A DNA stretch of 64,000 nucleotides, taken from Curvibacter microcysteis (GTDB lineage Bacteria; Pseudomonadota; Gammaproteobacteria; Burkholderiales; Burkholderiaceae_C). The DNA lies in NCBI RefSeq assembly GCF_028649435.1, contig NZ_JAQSIN010000003.1; one strand, written 5' to 3'. The notes below the pieces were generated by a model. The model was given only the letters and a program-made list of their open reading frames with translations, was not told the origin of the DNA and did no database searches. The position numbers were made by a program, and so were the translations under genes. Below are positions 43,012 through 51,459 of the stretch, piece after piece (position 1 is the first letter of the stretch; each line of letters starts with the position of its first letter).

Positions 43012-44490
43012 ATGCACAACGTCTATTGGAAGCGCCTGCGCCTTGTGGCTCTGGCCGCCGCCATGGCTGGCACCTCGGCTGTTTCTTTGCTTCCGGTGCA
43101 AGCGGCCCAGGCGCAGTCTGCCGCCACCGTGCGCGCCCTGCCTGACTTCACCGATCTGGTCGAGCAGGTGGGCCCCTCGGTGGTCAATATCCGAACCCTC
43201 GAGAAAGCCTCTAGCCGTGCCGCCAATGGTGGGGGTGTTGATGAGGAGATGTTGGAGTTTTTCCGGCGCTTTGGTCTGCCCGTTCCCAATGTGCCGCGCC
43301 AGGGGCCGCGGCAACAAAAACCCCAGCAGGATGAAGAAGCCCAACCGCGAGGCGTGGGCTCGGGTTTTGTGCTGACTTCTGATGGCTTCATCATGACCAA
43401 TGCCCATGTGGTGGAGGACGCTGATGAAGTGGTGGTCACCCTGACCGACAAGCGTGAATTCAAGGCGCGCATTGTCGGCGCCGACAAGCGCACCGACGTG
43501 GCCGTGGTCAAGATCGAGGCCACTGGCCTGCCTGCGGTGAAGTTGGGCGATACCGGCCGTCTGAAGGTCGGCGAGTGGGTCATGGCGATTGGCTCGCCCT
43601 TCGGCCTCGAGAACACCGTGACCGCTGGCATTGTCAGTGCCAAGCAGCGAGACACTGGGGACTACCTGCCCTTCATCCAGACCGATGTGGCGATCAACCC
43701 AGGCAATTCGGGTGGGCCGCTGATCAATATGCGTGGTGAGGTGGTGGGCATCAACAGCCAGATCTACTCGCGCTCGGGGGGCTTCATGGGCATCTCGTTT
43801 GCCATTCCCATCGACGAGGCCGTGCGCGTCAGTGAGCAGCTGCGTGCCACTGGCCGTGTCTCGCGCGGTCGCATTGGCGTGCAGATCGATCAAGTCAGCA
43901 AAGAGGTGGCTGAGTCCCTGGGCTTGCCCAAAGCCCAGGGTGCTTTGGTGCGCGGGGTTGAAACGGGTTCACCTGCGGACAAGGCGGGTGTCGAGCCAGG
44001 AGACATCATCGTGCGCTTTGATGGCAAGACCATTGAAAAGAGCGCAGACCTGCCCCGACTGGTGGGCAACACCAAACCGGGCTCTCGCAGCACGGTGACG
44101 GTGTTCCGCCGCGGTGTCAACAAGGATCTGGCCATCACCATTGCCGAGATCGAGCCTGAAGCCAGCGCGCGCAAAGGCGCTGAGCGCGAGGAAAAACCGA
44201 AGGGTTCTTCTGCTGGTCAATCTCTGGGTTTGGTGGTCAGCGAATTGACCGCGGCACAGAAGAAGGAGCTCAAGCTCAAGGGCGGGGTTCGTGTTGATGC
44301 GGTCAGCGATGCGGCCGCGAGAGCCGGCCTGCGTGAAGGCGACGTCATCCTGGGCATTGCCAATTCAGAGGTTGGCAGTGTGAAGGAGTTCGAGGCGGCG
44401 CTGGCCAAGGCGGATCGCAGCAAAACCATCAGCGTGCTGTTCCGCCGCGGTGAGTGGACTCAGTTTGCCGCCATCCGACCCAGTCGATGA
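43012..44490 (+). CDS. degP: Do-like serine endoprotease (DegP/MucD)
   Basis: This 492-residue periplasmic protease/chaperone has a signal peptide (cleavage near QAAQA), triad H132 (TNAHVVED), D162 (KRTDVAVVKI) and S233 (NPGNSGGPL), then two PDZ domains (about 275-370 and 395-485). It degrades misfolded envelope proteins and is a standard sigma-E target. AAAGG (43001-43005) fits the ATG at 43012 better than the in-frame ATG at 43009. The gene ends the sigma-E module; a tract of ten G follows its stop. Confidence 0.97.
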   Translation: MHNVYWKRLRLVALAAAMAGTSAVSLLPVQAAQAQSAATVRALPDFTDLVEQVGPSVVNIRTLEKASSRAANGGGVDEEMLEFFRRFGLPVPNVPRQGPRQQKPQQDEEAQPRGVGSGFVLTSDGFIMTNAHVVEDADEVVVTLTDKREFKARIVGADKRTDVAVVKIEATGLPAVKLGDTGRLKVGEWVMAIGSPFGLENTVTAGIVSAKQRDTGDYLPFIQTDVAINPGNSGGPLINMRGEVVGINSQIYSRSGGFMGISFAIPIDEAVRVSEQLRATGRVSRGRIGVQIDQVSKEVAESLGLPKAQGALVRGVETGSPADKAGVEPGDIIVRFDGKTIEKSADLPRLVGNTKPGSRSTVTVFRRGVNKDLAITIAEIEPEASARKGAEREEKPKGSSAGQSLGLVVSELTAAQKKELKLKGGVRVDAVSDAAARAGLREGDVILGIANSEVGSVKEFEAALAKADRSKTISVLFRRGEWTQFAAIRPSR

Positions 44491-44641
44491 TCTGAGTCGC
44501 AGCGGGGGGGGGGCGCCTCCCGCTGTGCCCCCTGGCGACAGTCGGAATTGATGGTCTGTTCAGTCAGGTTTGTTTGATATTTTGCAATTTTTTTTCAAGC
44601 CGGATACCTTTGTTTTGTAAGTTTGCGCTCGCTCACAACTT

Positions 44642-44670
44642 TTGGGGTTAATTCCTTGTTTGGGTAGAAT
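44642..44670 (+). promoter_or_regulatory. Promoter-like element in the degP-lepA gap
   Basis: TTGGGG (44642-44647), a 17-base spacer and TAGAAT (44665-44670, 5 of 6 to the -10 consensus). Transcription would start near 44677 and run toward lepA, reaching a strong terminator at 44935-44965. A second -10-like TACAAT lies at 44889-44894 without a clear -35. Confidence 0.5.
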
Positions 44671-44750
44671 GCAGCTTGTTGACCGATGCGCTTTGGCATA
44701 TCGAGAAGACCAAAAACCACGATGCGGGATACCGACCAGCTGGGCACAGG

Positions 44751-44818
44751 TGATCCACAGATCACCCACAAGTTGTCCAGAAACTCATCAACCGAACCTG
44801 TTGATAAGATGTGTATAA
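44751..44818. other. Cluster of near-consensus DnaA boxes
   Basis: TGATCCACA (44751-44759), TGTTGATAA (44799-44807) and TGTGTATAA (44810-44818) each differ by one base from the DnaA box TTATCCACA or its complement. TTGTCCAGA (44773-44781) differs by two. An AT-rich stretch lies about 130-180 bases upstream (around 44568-44630). No dnaA, dnaN or other origin gene is near, so this is not obviously oriC. DnaA titration or DnaA-responsive transcription are possible roles. Confidence 0.45.
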
Positions 44819-44934
44819 ACTGCCTGTTGCAGCGCTGCAACGCCGTGGCTCTGGCCCTTCTCGGGCTGTACGTCCCAGGCTTTTTGCCTACAATGAAGCT
44901 CCAACTATCGCAGTTGCCATAGATTGTTGGTTCA

Positions 44935-44965
44935 GGGCGCGTCGCTACCAGACGCGCCCTTTTTT
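44935..44965 (+). terminator. Strong intrinsic terminator 45 bases before lepA
   Basis: GGGCGCGTC (44935-44943) and GACGCGCCC (44951-44959) form a perfect 9-bp stem with a 7-base loop, followed by six T. It points toward lepA and would stop transcripts entering from degP or from the gap promoter, leaving lepA-lepB to depend on read-through or on a promoter downstream. Confidence 0.93.
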
Positions 44966-45010
44966 ATTGGGTCTCCCCCAGATAATTCAATTACTTAAGC
45001 GTTCCCGTTG

Positions 45011-46819
45011 ATGAATCACATCAGAAATTTCTCGATCATTGCCCACATCGACCACGGCAAGTCAACGCTGGCAGACCGCTTGATCCAGCGCTGCGGCGGC
45101 CTGGAAGAGCGCGAGATGGAGGCCCAGGTGCTCGACTCGATGGACATCGAAAAAGAGCGTGGGATAACCATCAAGGCGCAGACCGCTGCGCTGCACTACA
45201 AGGCCAAGGATGGCCAGGTTTACAACCTCAATTTGATCGACACGCCCGGCCACGTCGACTTCTCCTATGAGGTCAGCCGCTCCCTCTCCGCTTGCGAAGG
45301 CGCGCTGTTGGTGGTCGACGCCTCGCAAGGCGTGGAAGCCCAAACCGTGGCCAACTGCTACACCGCGCTCGACCTGGGCGTTGAGGTGGTGCCGGTGCTC
45401 AACAAGATGGATTTGCCGCAGGCCGATCCAGACAATGCCAAGGCCGAAATCGAAGACGTGATCGGCATCGATGCGACCGATGCCATTCCTTGCTCGGCCA
45501 AGAGCGGCATGGGCATTGAGGACATCCTGGAAGCCGTGGTGGCCCGCATCCCCGCTCCCAAGGGCAACCCGAACGCGCCGCTGCGCGCCATGATCGTGGA
45601 CAGCTGGTTCGACACCTACGTGGGTGTGGTGATGCTGGTGCGCGTGGTCGACGGTCGCCTGGGCAAGGGTGAGCGCTTCAAGATGATGGCCACCGGCACG
45701 GTCTACAACGCCGACAACCTGGGCGTGTTCACGCCGACCAACGTGCCGCGTGACTCGCTCGAGGCCGGGGAGGTGGGTTACATCATCGCGGGCATCAAGG
45801 AGTTGCAGGCCGCCAAGGTCGGCGACACCATCACGCTTGAGAAAAAGCTGCCCAACAACCTGGGCCCTGCCAGTTCGGCCTTGCCAGGCTTCAAGGAAAT
45901 CCAGCCCCAGGTGTTTGCCGGTCTGTACCCGACCGAAGCCAACCAGTACGACTCGCTGCGCGACAGCCTGGAAAAACTCAAGCTCAACGACTCTTCGCTG
46001 CACTTCGAGCCTGAAGTCTCGCAGGCCCTGGGCTTTGGTTTCCGTTGTGGCTTCCTGGGTTTGCTGCACATGGAAATCGTGCAAGAGCGTCTGGAACGCG
46101 AATTCGACCAAGACCTGATCACCACCGCACCCAGCGTGGTCTACGAAGTGGTCAAGGGCGATGGCGAAGTCATCATGGTCGAGAACCCCGCCAAGATGCC
46201 CGACCAGGGCCGCATGCAGGAGATCCGCGAGCCCATCGTGACCGTGCACCTCTACATGCCGCAAGATTACGTGGGCGCGGTGATGACGCTGGCCAACCAA
46301 AAGCGCGGCGTTCAGATGAACATGGCCTACCACGGTCGCCAGGTCATGCTGACCTATGAAATGCCGTTGGGCGAAATCGTGCTGGACTTCTTCGACAAGC
46401 TCAAGTCGGTCAGCCGGGGCTATGCCTCCATGGACTATGAGTTCAAGGAGTACCGCGCCTCTGACGTGGTGAAGGTCGACATCTTGCTCAATGGCGAGAA
46501 GGTCGATGCCTTGTCCATCATCGTTCACCGCACCCAAGCCCAGTACCGGGGCCGTGCCGTGGCCGCCAAGATGCGGGAAATCATCAGCCGCCAGATGTTC
46601 GATGTGGCCATCCAGGCCGCCATCGGCGCCAACATCATTGCCCGTGAAACCATCAAGGCCTTGCGCAAGAACGTGCTGGCCAAGTGCTACGGCGGTGACA
46701 TCACCCGCAAGCGCAAGCTCCTCGAGAAGCAGAAGGCAGGTAAGAAGCGCATGAAGCAAATCGGCTCGGTCGAAGTGCCGCAAGAAGCCTTTCTGGCCAT
46801 TTTGCAGGTGGAGGAATGA
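45011..46819 (+). CDS. lepA: Elongation factor 4 (LepA)
   Basis: This 602-residue ribosomal back-translocase GTPase has G1 AHIDHGKST (near 12-20), G3 DTPGHVDF, G4 NKMD, and the LepA-specific C-terminal domain ending EVPQEAFLAILQVEE. The GTPase helps ribosomes under high salt or cold and in initiation. I chose the ATG at 45011 (MNHIRNFSIIAHIDHGKS); a TTG at 45008 is in frame. The ribosome-binding site is weak. It overlaps lepB. Confidence 0.97.
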   Translation: MNHIRNFSIIAHIDHGKSTLADRLIQRCGGLEEREMEAQVLDSMDIEKERGITIKAQTAALHYKAKDGQVYNLNLIDTPGHVDFSYEVSRSLSACEGALLVVDASQGVEAQTVANCYTALDLGVEVVPVLNKMDLPQADPDNAKAEIEDVIGIDATDAIPCSAKSGMGIEDILEAVVARIPAPKGNPNAPLRAMIVDSWFDTYVGVVMLVRVVDGRLGKGERFKMMATGTVYNADNLGVFTPTNVPRDSLEAGEVGYIIAGIKELQAAKVGDTITLEKKLPNNLGPASSALPGFKEIQPQVFAGLYPTEANQYDSLRDSLEKLKLNDSSLHFEPEVSQALGFGFRCGFLGLLHMEIVQERLEREFDQDLITTAPSVVYEVVKGDGEVIMVENPAKMPDQGRMQEIREPIVTVHLYMPQDYVGAVMTLANQKRGVQMNMAYHGRQVMLTYEMPLGEIVLDFFDKLKSVSRGYASMDYEFKEYRASDVVKVDILLNGEKVDALSIIVHRTQAQYRGRAVAAKMREIISRQMFDVAIQAAIGANIIARETIKALRKNVLAKCYGGDITRKRKLLEKQKAGKKRMKQIGSVEVPQEAFLAILQVEE

Positions 46820-47799
46820 TGAGCATCATGTCCACCATCACCGCCCTGATCCTGGCCGGTTTCGCCGCTTATGTGGGGGCTTGGTACCTCAACATTGGCG
46901 GCATCGAGGGCAACTTCGCGCTCCTCCTGTTCTTGGCCACGGCGGTGACGGGGGCTTATTGGTTGGCCGAGCGCCTGTATTTCTTGCCGCGCCGCCGGCA
47001 GGCCGCGCAAGCCATTGAGGCCGCGCAAGTGCAGCGCCGCGAAGAGCTGACCCGCATGGGCATTCAGCAGGTGGATGGCGACGTGGAAGACGCCAAGGTC
47101 AAGCTCTTGATGCAGCCCTGGTGGTTGGACTGGACCGCTGGCCTGTTCCCGGTCATCGCAGCCGTGTTTGTGTTGCGCTCGTTTTTGTTCGAGCCCTTCA
47201 AAATTCCCTCCGGCTCCATGATCCCGACCTTGCTGGTGGGCGACCTCATCTTGGTCAACAAGTTCACCTACGGCATCCGCCTGCCCGTGATCAACAAGAA
47301 GATCACCGAAGGCAATGCACCGCAGCGTGGTGACGTGATGGTGTTTCGCTACCCGCCCAAGCCCTCGCTGGACTACATCAAGCGCGTGGTCGGTGTGCCG
47401 GGTGACGAGGTGGCCTACCTCAACAAGCGCCTGACCATCAATGGCCAGGCCATCGAGACCAAGGCCCTTCCGGACTTCTTTGATGAAGACGCCGTGCGCT
47501 ACTTCAAGCAGTTTGAAGAGCAACTGGGCACCCACCCCCATCGCCTGCTCAACGACCCGGATCGCCCGGCTTTTGTGCCTGGCGTGGACAACTTCCCGTT
47601 CAAGGACAACTGCCACTACTCCATTGAAGGAGTTCGTTGCAAAGTACCGGAAGGTCACTATTTCATGATGGGGGATAACCGTGATAATTCCCTCGATTCG
47701 CGCTATTGGGGCTTTGTGCCCGACAGCAACATCGTGGGCAAGGCCTTCTTTGTCTGGATGAACTTCGGCAACCTCAAACGCATCGGATCCTTCAATTGA
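46816..47799 (+). CDS. lepB: Signal peptidase I (LepB)
   Basis: A 327-residue inner-membrane protease with two N-terminal transmembrane segments (about 7-25 and 34-52) and a third hydrophobic segment at 108-124. Its catalytic dyad is S134 (PSGSM) and K189 (DYIKRVVGVPGD), and the box E GDNRDNSLDSRYWG is intact. It cleaves signal peptides of exported proteins. The start overlaps the lepA stop (ATGA); further in-frame ATGs at 46819 and 46828 are possible, with GTGGAGG just upstream. Confidence 0.96.
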   Translation: MMSIMSTITALILAGFAAYVGAWYLNIGGIEGNFALLLFLATAVTGAYWLAERLYFLPRRRQAAQAIEAAQVQRREELTRMGIQQVDGDVEDAKVKLLMQPWWLDWTAGLFPVIAAVFVLRSFLFEPFKIPSGSMIPTLLVGDLILVNKFTYGIRLPVINKKITEGNAPQRGDVMVFRYPPKPSLDYIKRVVGVPGDEVAYLNKRLTINGQAIETKALPDFFDEDAVRYFKQFEEQLGTHPHRLLNDPDRPAFVPGVDNFPFKDNCHYSIEGVRCKVPEGHYFMMGDNRDNSLDSRYWGFVPDSNIVGKAFFVWMNFGNLKRIGSFN

Positions 47800-47834
47800 T
47801 TGATCAAGTGCCAAAGGGCAGGAAGAGTGCATCC

Positions 47835-48197
47835 ATGAAACAGTCGAACCGGGCCCCGCGCTCGCAGCAACGCGGCCTGTCCTTCATCAGCCTGGTGCTG
47901 GTGGCGGCCCTGATCGTGTCGACCATGGTGGTCACGGCCCAGGTCGTGCCCACGGGCATCGAGTACGTGGCGGCCAAAAAGGCCATCGAGCGCGCCAAGG
48001 CGGGTTCGACCGTGCTGGAAGTCCAGCAAATTTTTGACCGGGCTGCAGCCATTGACGACATCAGCTCGATCTCTGGCAAGGACCTGGACATTCGCAAGGT
48101 GGGTGACAAAGTGGTGGTGGGTTTTGCCTACACCCGTGAAATCCACCTCGTTGGACCAGCGTACCTGGTCATGAAATACAGCGCACAGACCAACTAG
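47835..48197 (+). CDS. DUF4845 family small membrane protein
   Basis: This 120-residue protein has a basic N-terminus (MKQSNRAPRSQQRG) followed by one transmembrane segment (LSFISLVLVAALIVSTMVV) and a periplasmic domain. It resembles a pseudopilin-like anchor of the DUF4845 family, which is regularly encoded between lepB and rnc in Betaproteobacteria. The function is unknown. The next gene starts directly after its stop codon. Confidence 0.88.
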   Translation: MKQSNRAPRSQQRGLSFISLVLVAALIVSTMVVTAQVVPTGIEYVAAKKAIERAKAGSTVLEVQQIFDRAAAIDDISSISGKDLDIRKVGDKVVVGFAYTREIHLVGPAYLVMKYSAQTN

Positions 48198-48881
48198 GTG
48201 GACCCTCGACTTCAAAGTTTGCAGCAACGGCTGCAACACGTCTTTTCCGATCCGAAACTTTTGCAGCGGGCTGTCACGCACCGCAGCTTTTCGGCCGATC
48301 ACAACGAACGCCTCGAATTCCTCGGCGACTCGGTGCTCAACCTGGCGGTCGCCGGCTTGCTGTACCAGCGCCTGGGCGCGCTGGCTGAGGGCGACCTCTC
48401 GCGCACCCGGGCCAACTTGGTCAAGCAAGACACCTTGCACCAGTTGGCCTTGGGGCTGGACCTGCCCAACGTTTTGCGTTTGGGTGAGGGGGAAACCCGC
48501 TCGGGCGGGCAACAACGCCCCTCCATCCTGGCCGATGCGCTGGAAGCTTTGCTGGGCGCCGTCTTTGTCGATGCCGGTTACGGCCCGGCCGAGGCTTTGG
48601 TCCACCGCCTGTTCCAGGGCGTGGAGATCAACCCGCAAATGCAGGCCATGGGCAAAGACCCCAAAACCGGCTTGCAGGAGTGGTTGCAGGGCCGCAAAAT
48701 GAAAGTGCCGACTTACCGCGTGGTGGCCACCACAGGCGCGGCGCACCGCCAAACCTTCGACGTTGAGTGCGAAATCCCCGAATTGGGCCTGACTGAGCGA
48801 GGCATTGGGGGTTCCCGGCGCGCCGGTGAACAGGCCGCTGCTGCAGCCATGCTGCTCACCCTGAAAGCGACACAAAAATGA
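48198..48881 (+). CDS. rnc: Ribonuclease III
   Basis: This 227-residue double-strand-specific RNase has the signature HNERLEFLGDSVLN (near 35-48, metal ligands E40 and D44), a second acid in ADALEALLGAVF near 113, and a C-terminal double-stranded RNA-binding domain (about 155-225). The start is a GTG immediately after the preceding TAG, without a spacer. Its stop overlaps era (ATGA), the conserved rnc-era pair. Confidence 0.97.
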   Translation: MDPRLQSLQQRLQHVFSDPKLLQRAVTHRSFSADHNERLEFLGDSVLNLAVAGLLYQRLGALAEGDLSRTRANLVKQDTLHQLALGLDLPNVLRLGEGETRSGGQQRPSILADALEALLGAVFVDAGYGPAEALVHRLFQGVEINPQMQAMGKDPKTGLQEWLQGRKMKVPTYRVVATTGAAHRQTFDVECEIPELGLTERGIGGSRRAGEQAAAAAMLLTLKATQK

Positions 48882-49864
48882 ACGACGCAAGCAAGCCTGT
48901 AGCGGGTAACGACCTCGATCTGGAGGCCATGTTGGCCGCCGCCAAGCCGGCCGTCGCGCCTGCCGCGGATGGCCAGCGCTGTGGCGTCATCGCCATCGTG
49001 GGCAAGCCCAACGTGGGCAAATCCACCTTGCTCAATGCCTTGGTCGGCCAAAAGATCAGCATCACCTCACGCAAGGCCCAGACCACGCGCCACCGCATCA
49101 CCGGCATCCGCACACTGCACCAAACCCAGTATGTGTTTGTTGATACGCCCGGCTTCCAGACCCGGCACAGCACGGCCCTCAACAAGTCGCTGAACAAGAC
49201 GGTCATGGGTGCCATCGGCGACGTGGACCTGGTGTTGTTTGTGGTCGAGGCCGGCAACTTCACCCTGGCCGATGCCAAGGTGCTGTCCCTGCTCAAGCCG
49301 GGCATTCCCGCCTTGTTGGTGGCCAACAAGCTCGACACTGTGAACCGCCGTGCTGAGCTGGCCCCGTGGCTCAAGAGCATGCAGGAGCGTCACCCTTTCA
49401 ACGAGTTCGTGCCCATGTCGGCCAAGAACAAGGGCGACATCGAGCGCCTGTTCGGCATCTGCGAAAAGTACCTGCCCGAACAAGCCTGGTTCTACGCGGA
49501 AGACGAACTGACCGACCGCAGCGAGAAGTTCCTGGCCTCTGAAACCGTGCGCGAAAAGTTGTTCCGTTTCACCGGCGACGAGTTGCCCTACACCTCGACC
49601 GTGGTGATCGACAAGTTCGACGAGGAAAAGAGCAAGAACCACGGCCGCATGGTGCGCATCTCCGCCACCATCGTGGTCGAACGCGATGGCCACAAGGCCA
49701 TGGTGATCGGTGACAAGGGCGAGCGCCTCAAGCGCATCGGCACCGAGGCGCGCCAAGAGCTGGAAAAGCTCATGGACGCCAAGGTCTTCCTGGAACTGTG
49801 GGTCAAGGTGCGTTCCGGCTGGGCCGATGATGAAGCCCGGGTGCGGAGCTTTGGCTACGAGTGA
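48878..49864 (+). CDS. era: GTPase Era
   Basis: This 328-residue GTPase for 16S rRNA maturation has G1 GKPNVGKST (42-50), G3 DTPGF, G4 NKLD and a C-terminal KH domain (about 235-320, with VIGDKGERLKRIGTEAR). The N-terminus carries about 30 extra residues before the G domain compared with E. coli Era. Translation is coupled with rnc; recO follows 52 bases later behind a hairpin. Confidence 0.97.
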   Translation: MNDASKPVAGNDLDLEAMLAAAKPAVAPAADGQRCGVIAIVGKPNVGKSTLLNALVGQKISITSRKAQTTRHRITGIRTLHQTQYVFVDTPGFQTRHSTALNKSLNKTVMGAIGDVDLVLFVVEAGNFTLADAKVLSLLKPGIPALLVANKLDTVNRRAELAPWLKSMQERHPFNEFVPMSAKNKGDIERLFGICEKYLPEQAWFYAEDELTDRSEKFLASETVREKLFRFTGDELPYTSTVVIDKFDEEKSKNHGRMVRISATIVVERDGHKAMVIGDKGERLKRIGTEARQELEKLMDAKVFLELWVKVRSGWADDEARVRSFGYE

Positions 49865-49884
49865 AGCCCCCCAGCGGGGTTCTG

Positions 49885-49905
49885 CCTGCCAGTCACCCTG
49901 GCAGG
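49885..49905 (+). promoter_or_regulatory. Hairpin overlapping the recO ribosome-binding region
   Basis: CCTGCCAG (49885-49892) and CTGGCAGG (49898-49905) form a perfect 8-bp stem with loop TCACC, 12 bases before the recO ATG. The likely ribosome-binding AGGTGG (49903-49908) begins inside the 3' arm, so folding could limit recO translation. Confidence 0.5.
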
Positions 49906-49916
49906 TGGCCTGAACC

Positions 49917-50672
49917 ATGGCCACCAAGCGCATTGCCGATGAGCCGGCCTTTGTCCTGCACCGCTACGACTGGAGTGAATCCAGTCTGATTCTGGAGGTG
50001 TTCACACGCCGCCACGGTCGTCAGGCGCTGGTGGCCAAAGGGGCCAAGCGCCCGAGCTCCAACTTCCGACCGGTGTTGTTGCCGCTGCAGCCTCTGCGCC
50101 TGAACTACAGCCTGTCGCCCGACGAGAACGCCGAAATCCACACCCTCAAAGGGGCTGACTGGGTGGGCGGGCACATCATGCCTGTGGGCGACGCCCTGCT
50201 GTCGGGCTACTACCTCAACGAGCTGCTGATGCGCCTGCTGGCGCGCGACGATCCCCACCCTGGCTTGTTCGATGCCTACGCCGCCGTGGTGCGTGTGCTG
50301 GCCTCCGAGCATGGCGAGGCCTTGCAGCCCGTGCTGCGGGCCTTCGAACTGGTGCTGTTGCGCGACGTGGGCCTGCTGCCCGAGCTCAACACCCAGACCG
50401 CCACCTTGGCCCCTCTGCGTGACGAGGCGCACTATGTGCTGGTCGCCGAAGGTGGTTTGCGCGAGGCCCGGGCCCAGGACCGGGGCGCCTTGCCTGGCAT
50501 CTGGTGGCAAAGTTTGCAGTCCGCTTTGGAGCAAGAACCACCGCTTGCCGCCACCTTGGTCGCCACGGCCGAGCGCTCGGCTGAGCTCAAGCCGCAATTG
50601 CGCGCCTTGCTCCACTACCATTGCGGTTCGCTGCGCACGCGGCAACTCATGATCGATCTGCAAAATCTATGA
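49917..50672 (+). CDS. recO: DNA repair protein RecO
   Basis: This 251-residue RecO starts IADEPAFVLHRYDWSESSLILEVFTRRHGR, with the N-terminal OB-fold including VAKGAKRPSSNFRPVLLPLQPL, and a helical C-terminal domain. It loads RecA onto SSB-coated DNA together with RecR. The Cys pattern of zinc-binding RecO proteins is absent, as in the E. coli protein. It lies between era and pdxJ, the normal order, and overlaps pdxJ by four bases. Confidence 0.94.
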   Translation: MATKRIADEPAFVLHRYDWSESSLILEVFTRRHGRQALVAKGAKRPSSNFRPVLLPLQPLRLNYSLSPDENAEIHTLKGADWVGGHIMPVGDALLSGYYLNELLMRLLARDDPHPGLFDAYAAVVRVLASEHGEALQPVLRAFELVLLRDVGLLPELNTQTATLAPLRDEAHYVLVAEGGLREARAQDRGALPGIWWQSLQSALEQEPPLAATLVATAERSAELKPQLRALLHYHCGSLRTRQLMIDLQNL

Positions 50673-51442
50673 ACCAAGCGACCTCCGCCACCTCACCGCT
50701 CACCGCGCTGTCGGTCAACCTCAACAAGGTGGCCCTGGTGCGCAACACCCGCCACCTGGGCATTCCCAGCCTCAGTCGGGCGGCCACCCAGTGCCTGCAG
50801 GCCGGGGCAGCGGGCATCACCGTGCACCCGCGTCCAGACGAGCGCCATGTGCGTGCCGGTGATGTGCACGAGCTGTCCGAGTTGCTGAAGCAATGGCCGC
50901 AGGCCGAGTTCAACATCGAAGGCAACCCCTTCCACAACCTGATGGACTTTGTTCGCACCCTGCGCCCCCACCAGGCCACGTTTGTGCCCGACACCGAAGG
51001 CCAGTTCACCAGCGACCACGGGTGGACCTTTCCGCAGGACGCTGAGCGACTGCGCCCCCTGATCGCCGAGACCCGAGCCTTGGGCGTGCGCGTCAGCCTG
51101 TTCATGGACCCCGTGCCCGAGGCCATGGCCGCGGCTCGCGCCCTGGGGGCCGACCGCGTGGAGCTCTACACCGAGTCCTGGGCCCGCGCCCATGGCACGC
51201 CCGACGAAGCCGCCGTGCTGGCCCAGTTTGCGGCCACCGCGAAAGCAGCGCTGGCGGTGGGCTTGGGCATCAATGCTGGGCATGACCTGTCGCGCGACAA
51301 CCTCACCCCCTTCTTGCGCGGCGTCCCTGGGGTGCAAGAGGTGTCGATTGGCCACGCCCTGATCGCCGACGCGCTGGAGCTGGGCTACAGCGCCACGGTG
51401 CAGGACTATCTGCGTTGCATCCGCGCGGCCCAGCCCGCCTGA
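50669..51442 (+). CDS. pdxJ: Pyridoxine 5'-phosphate synthase PdxJ
   Basis: This 257-residue TIM-barrel enzyme makes pyridoxine 5'-phosphate. Characteristic blocks are LSVNLNKVALVRNTRH, AGITVHPRPDERHV, FNIEGNP and GINAGHDLSRDNL. The N-terminus has a short extra stretch before the first strand. I chose the ATG at 50669, overlapping the recO stop. The order recO-pdxJ-acpS is conserved in Proteobacteria. Confidence 0.97.
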   Translation: MNQATSATSPLTALSVNLNKVALVRNTRHLGIPSLSRAATQCLQAGAAGITVHPRPDERHVRAGDVHELSELLKQWPQAEFNIEGNPFHNLMDFVRTLRPHQATFVPDTEGQFTSDHGWTFPQDAERLRPLIAETRALGVRVSLFMDPVPEAMAAARALGADRVELYTESWARAHGTPDEAAVLAQFAATAKAALAVGLGINAGHDLSRDNLTPFLRGVPGVQEVSIGHALIADALELGYSATVQDYLRCIRAAQPA

Positions 51443-51459
51443 GTCGAGCCCGGCAAACC

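Larger units (their letters stand above)
44677..44966 (+). ncRNA. Candidate small RNA upstream of lepA
   Basis: This stretch is bounded by a sigma-70-like promoter (44642-44670) and a perfect intrinsic terminator (44935-44965). It has no convincing reading frame. It contains a perfect 7-bp hairpin with tetraloop CACA (44749-44766). A transcript of about 290 bases is predicted, or about 70 bases if the TACAAT at 44889-44894 is used. It matches no RNA family I recognise; an untranslated attenuator of lepA-lepB is the simpler alternative. Confidence 0.35.

Noticed and set aside
41482..43893. 803-codon minus-strand open frame opposite rseA, rseB and degP
   Set aside because: All three + strand genes have intact catalytic or family motifs and conserved order; the antisense frame has none.
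44686..44922. 78-codon frame in the degP-lepA gap
   Set aside because: No ribosome-binding site, start only about nine bases from the predicted transcription start, and no recognisable domain.
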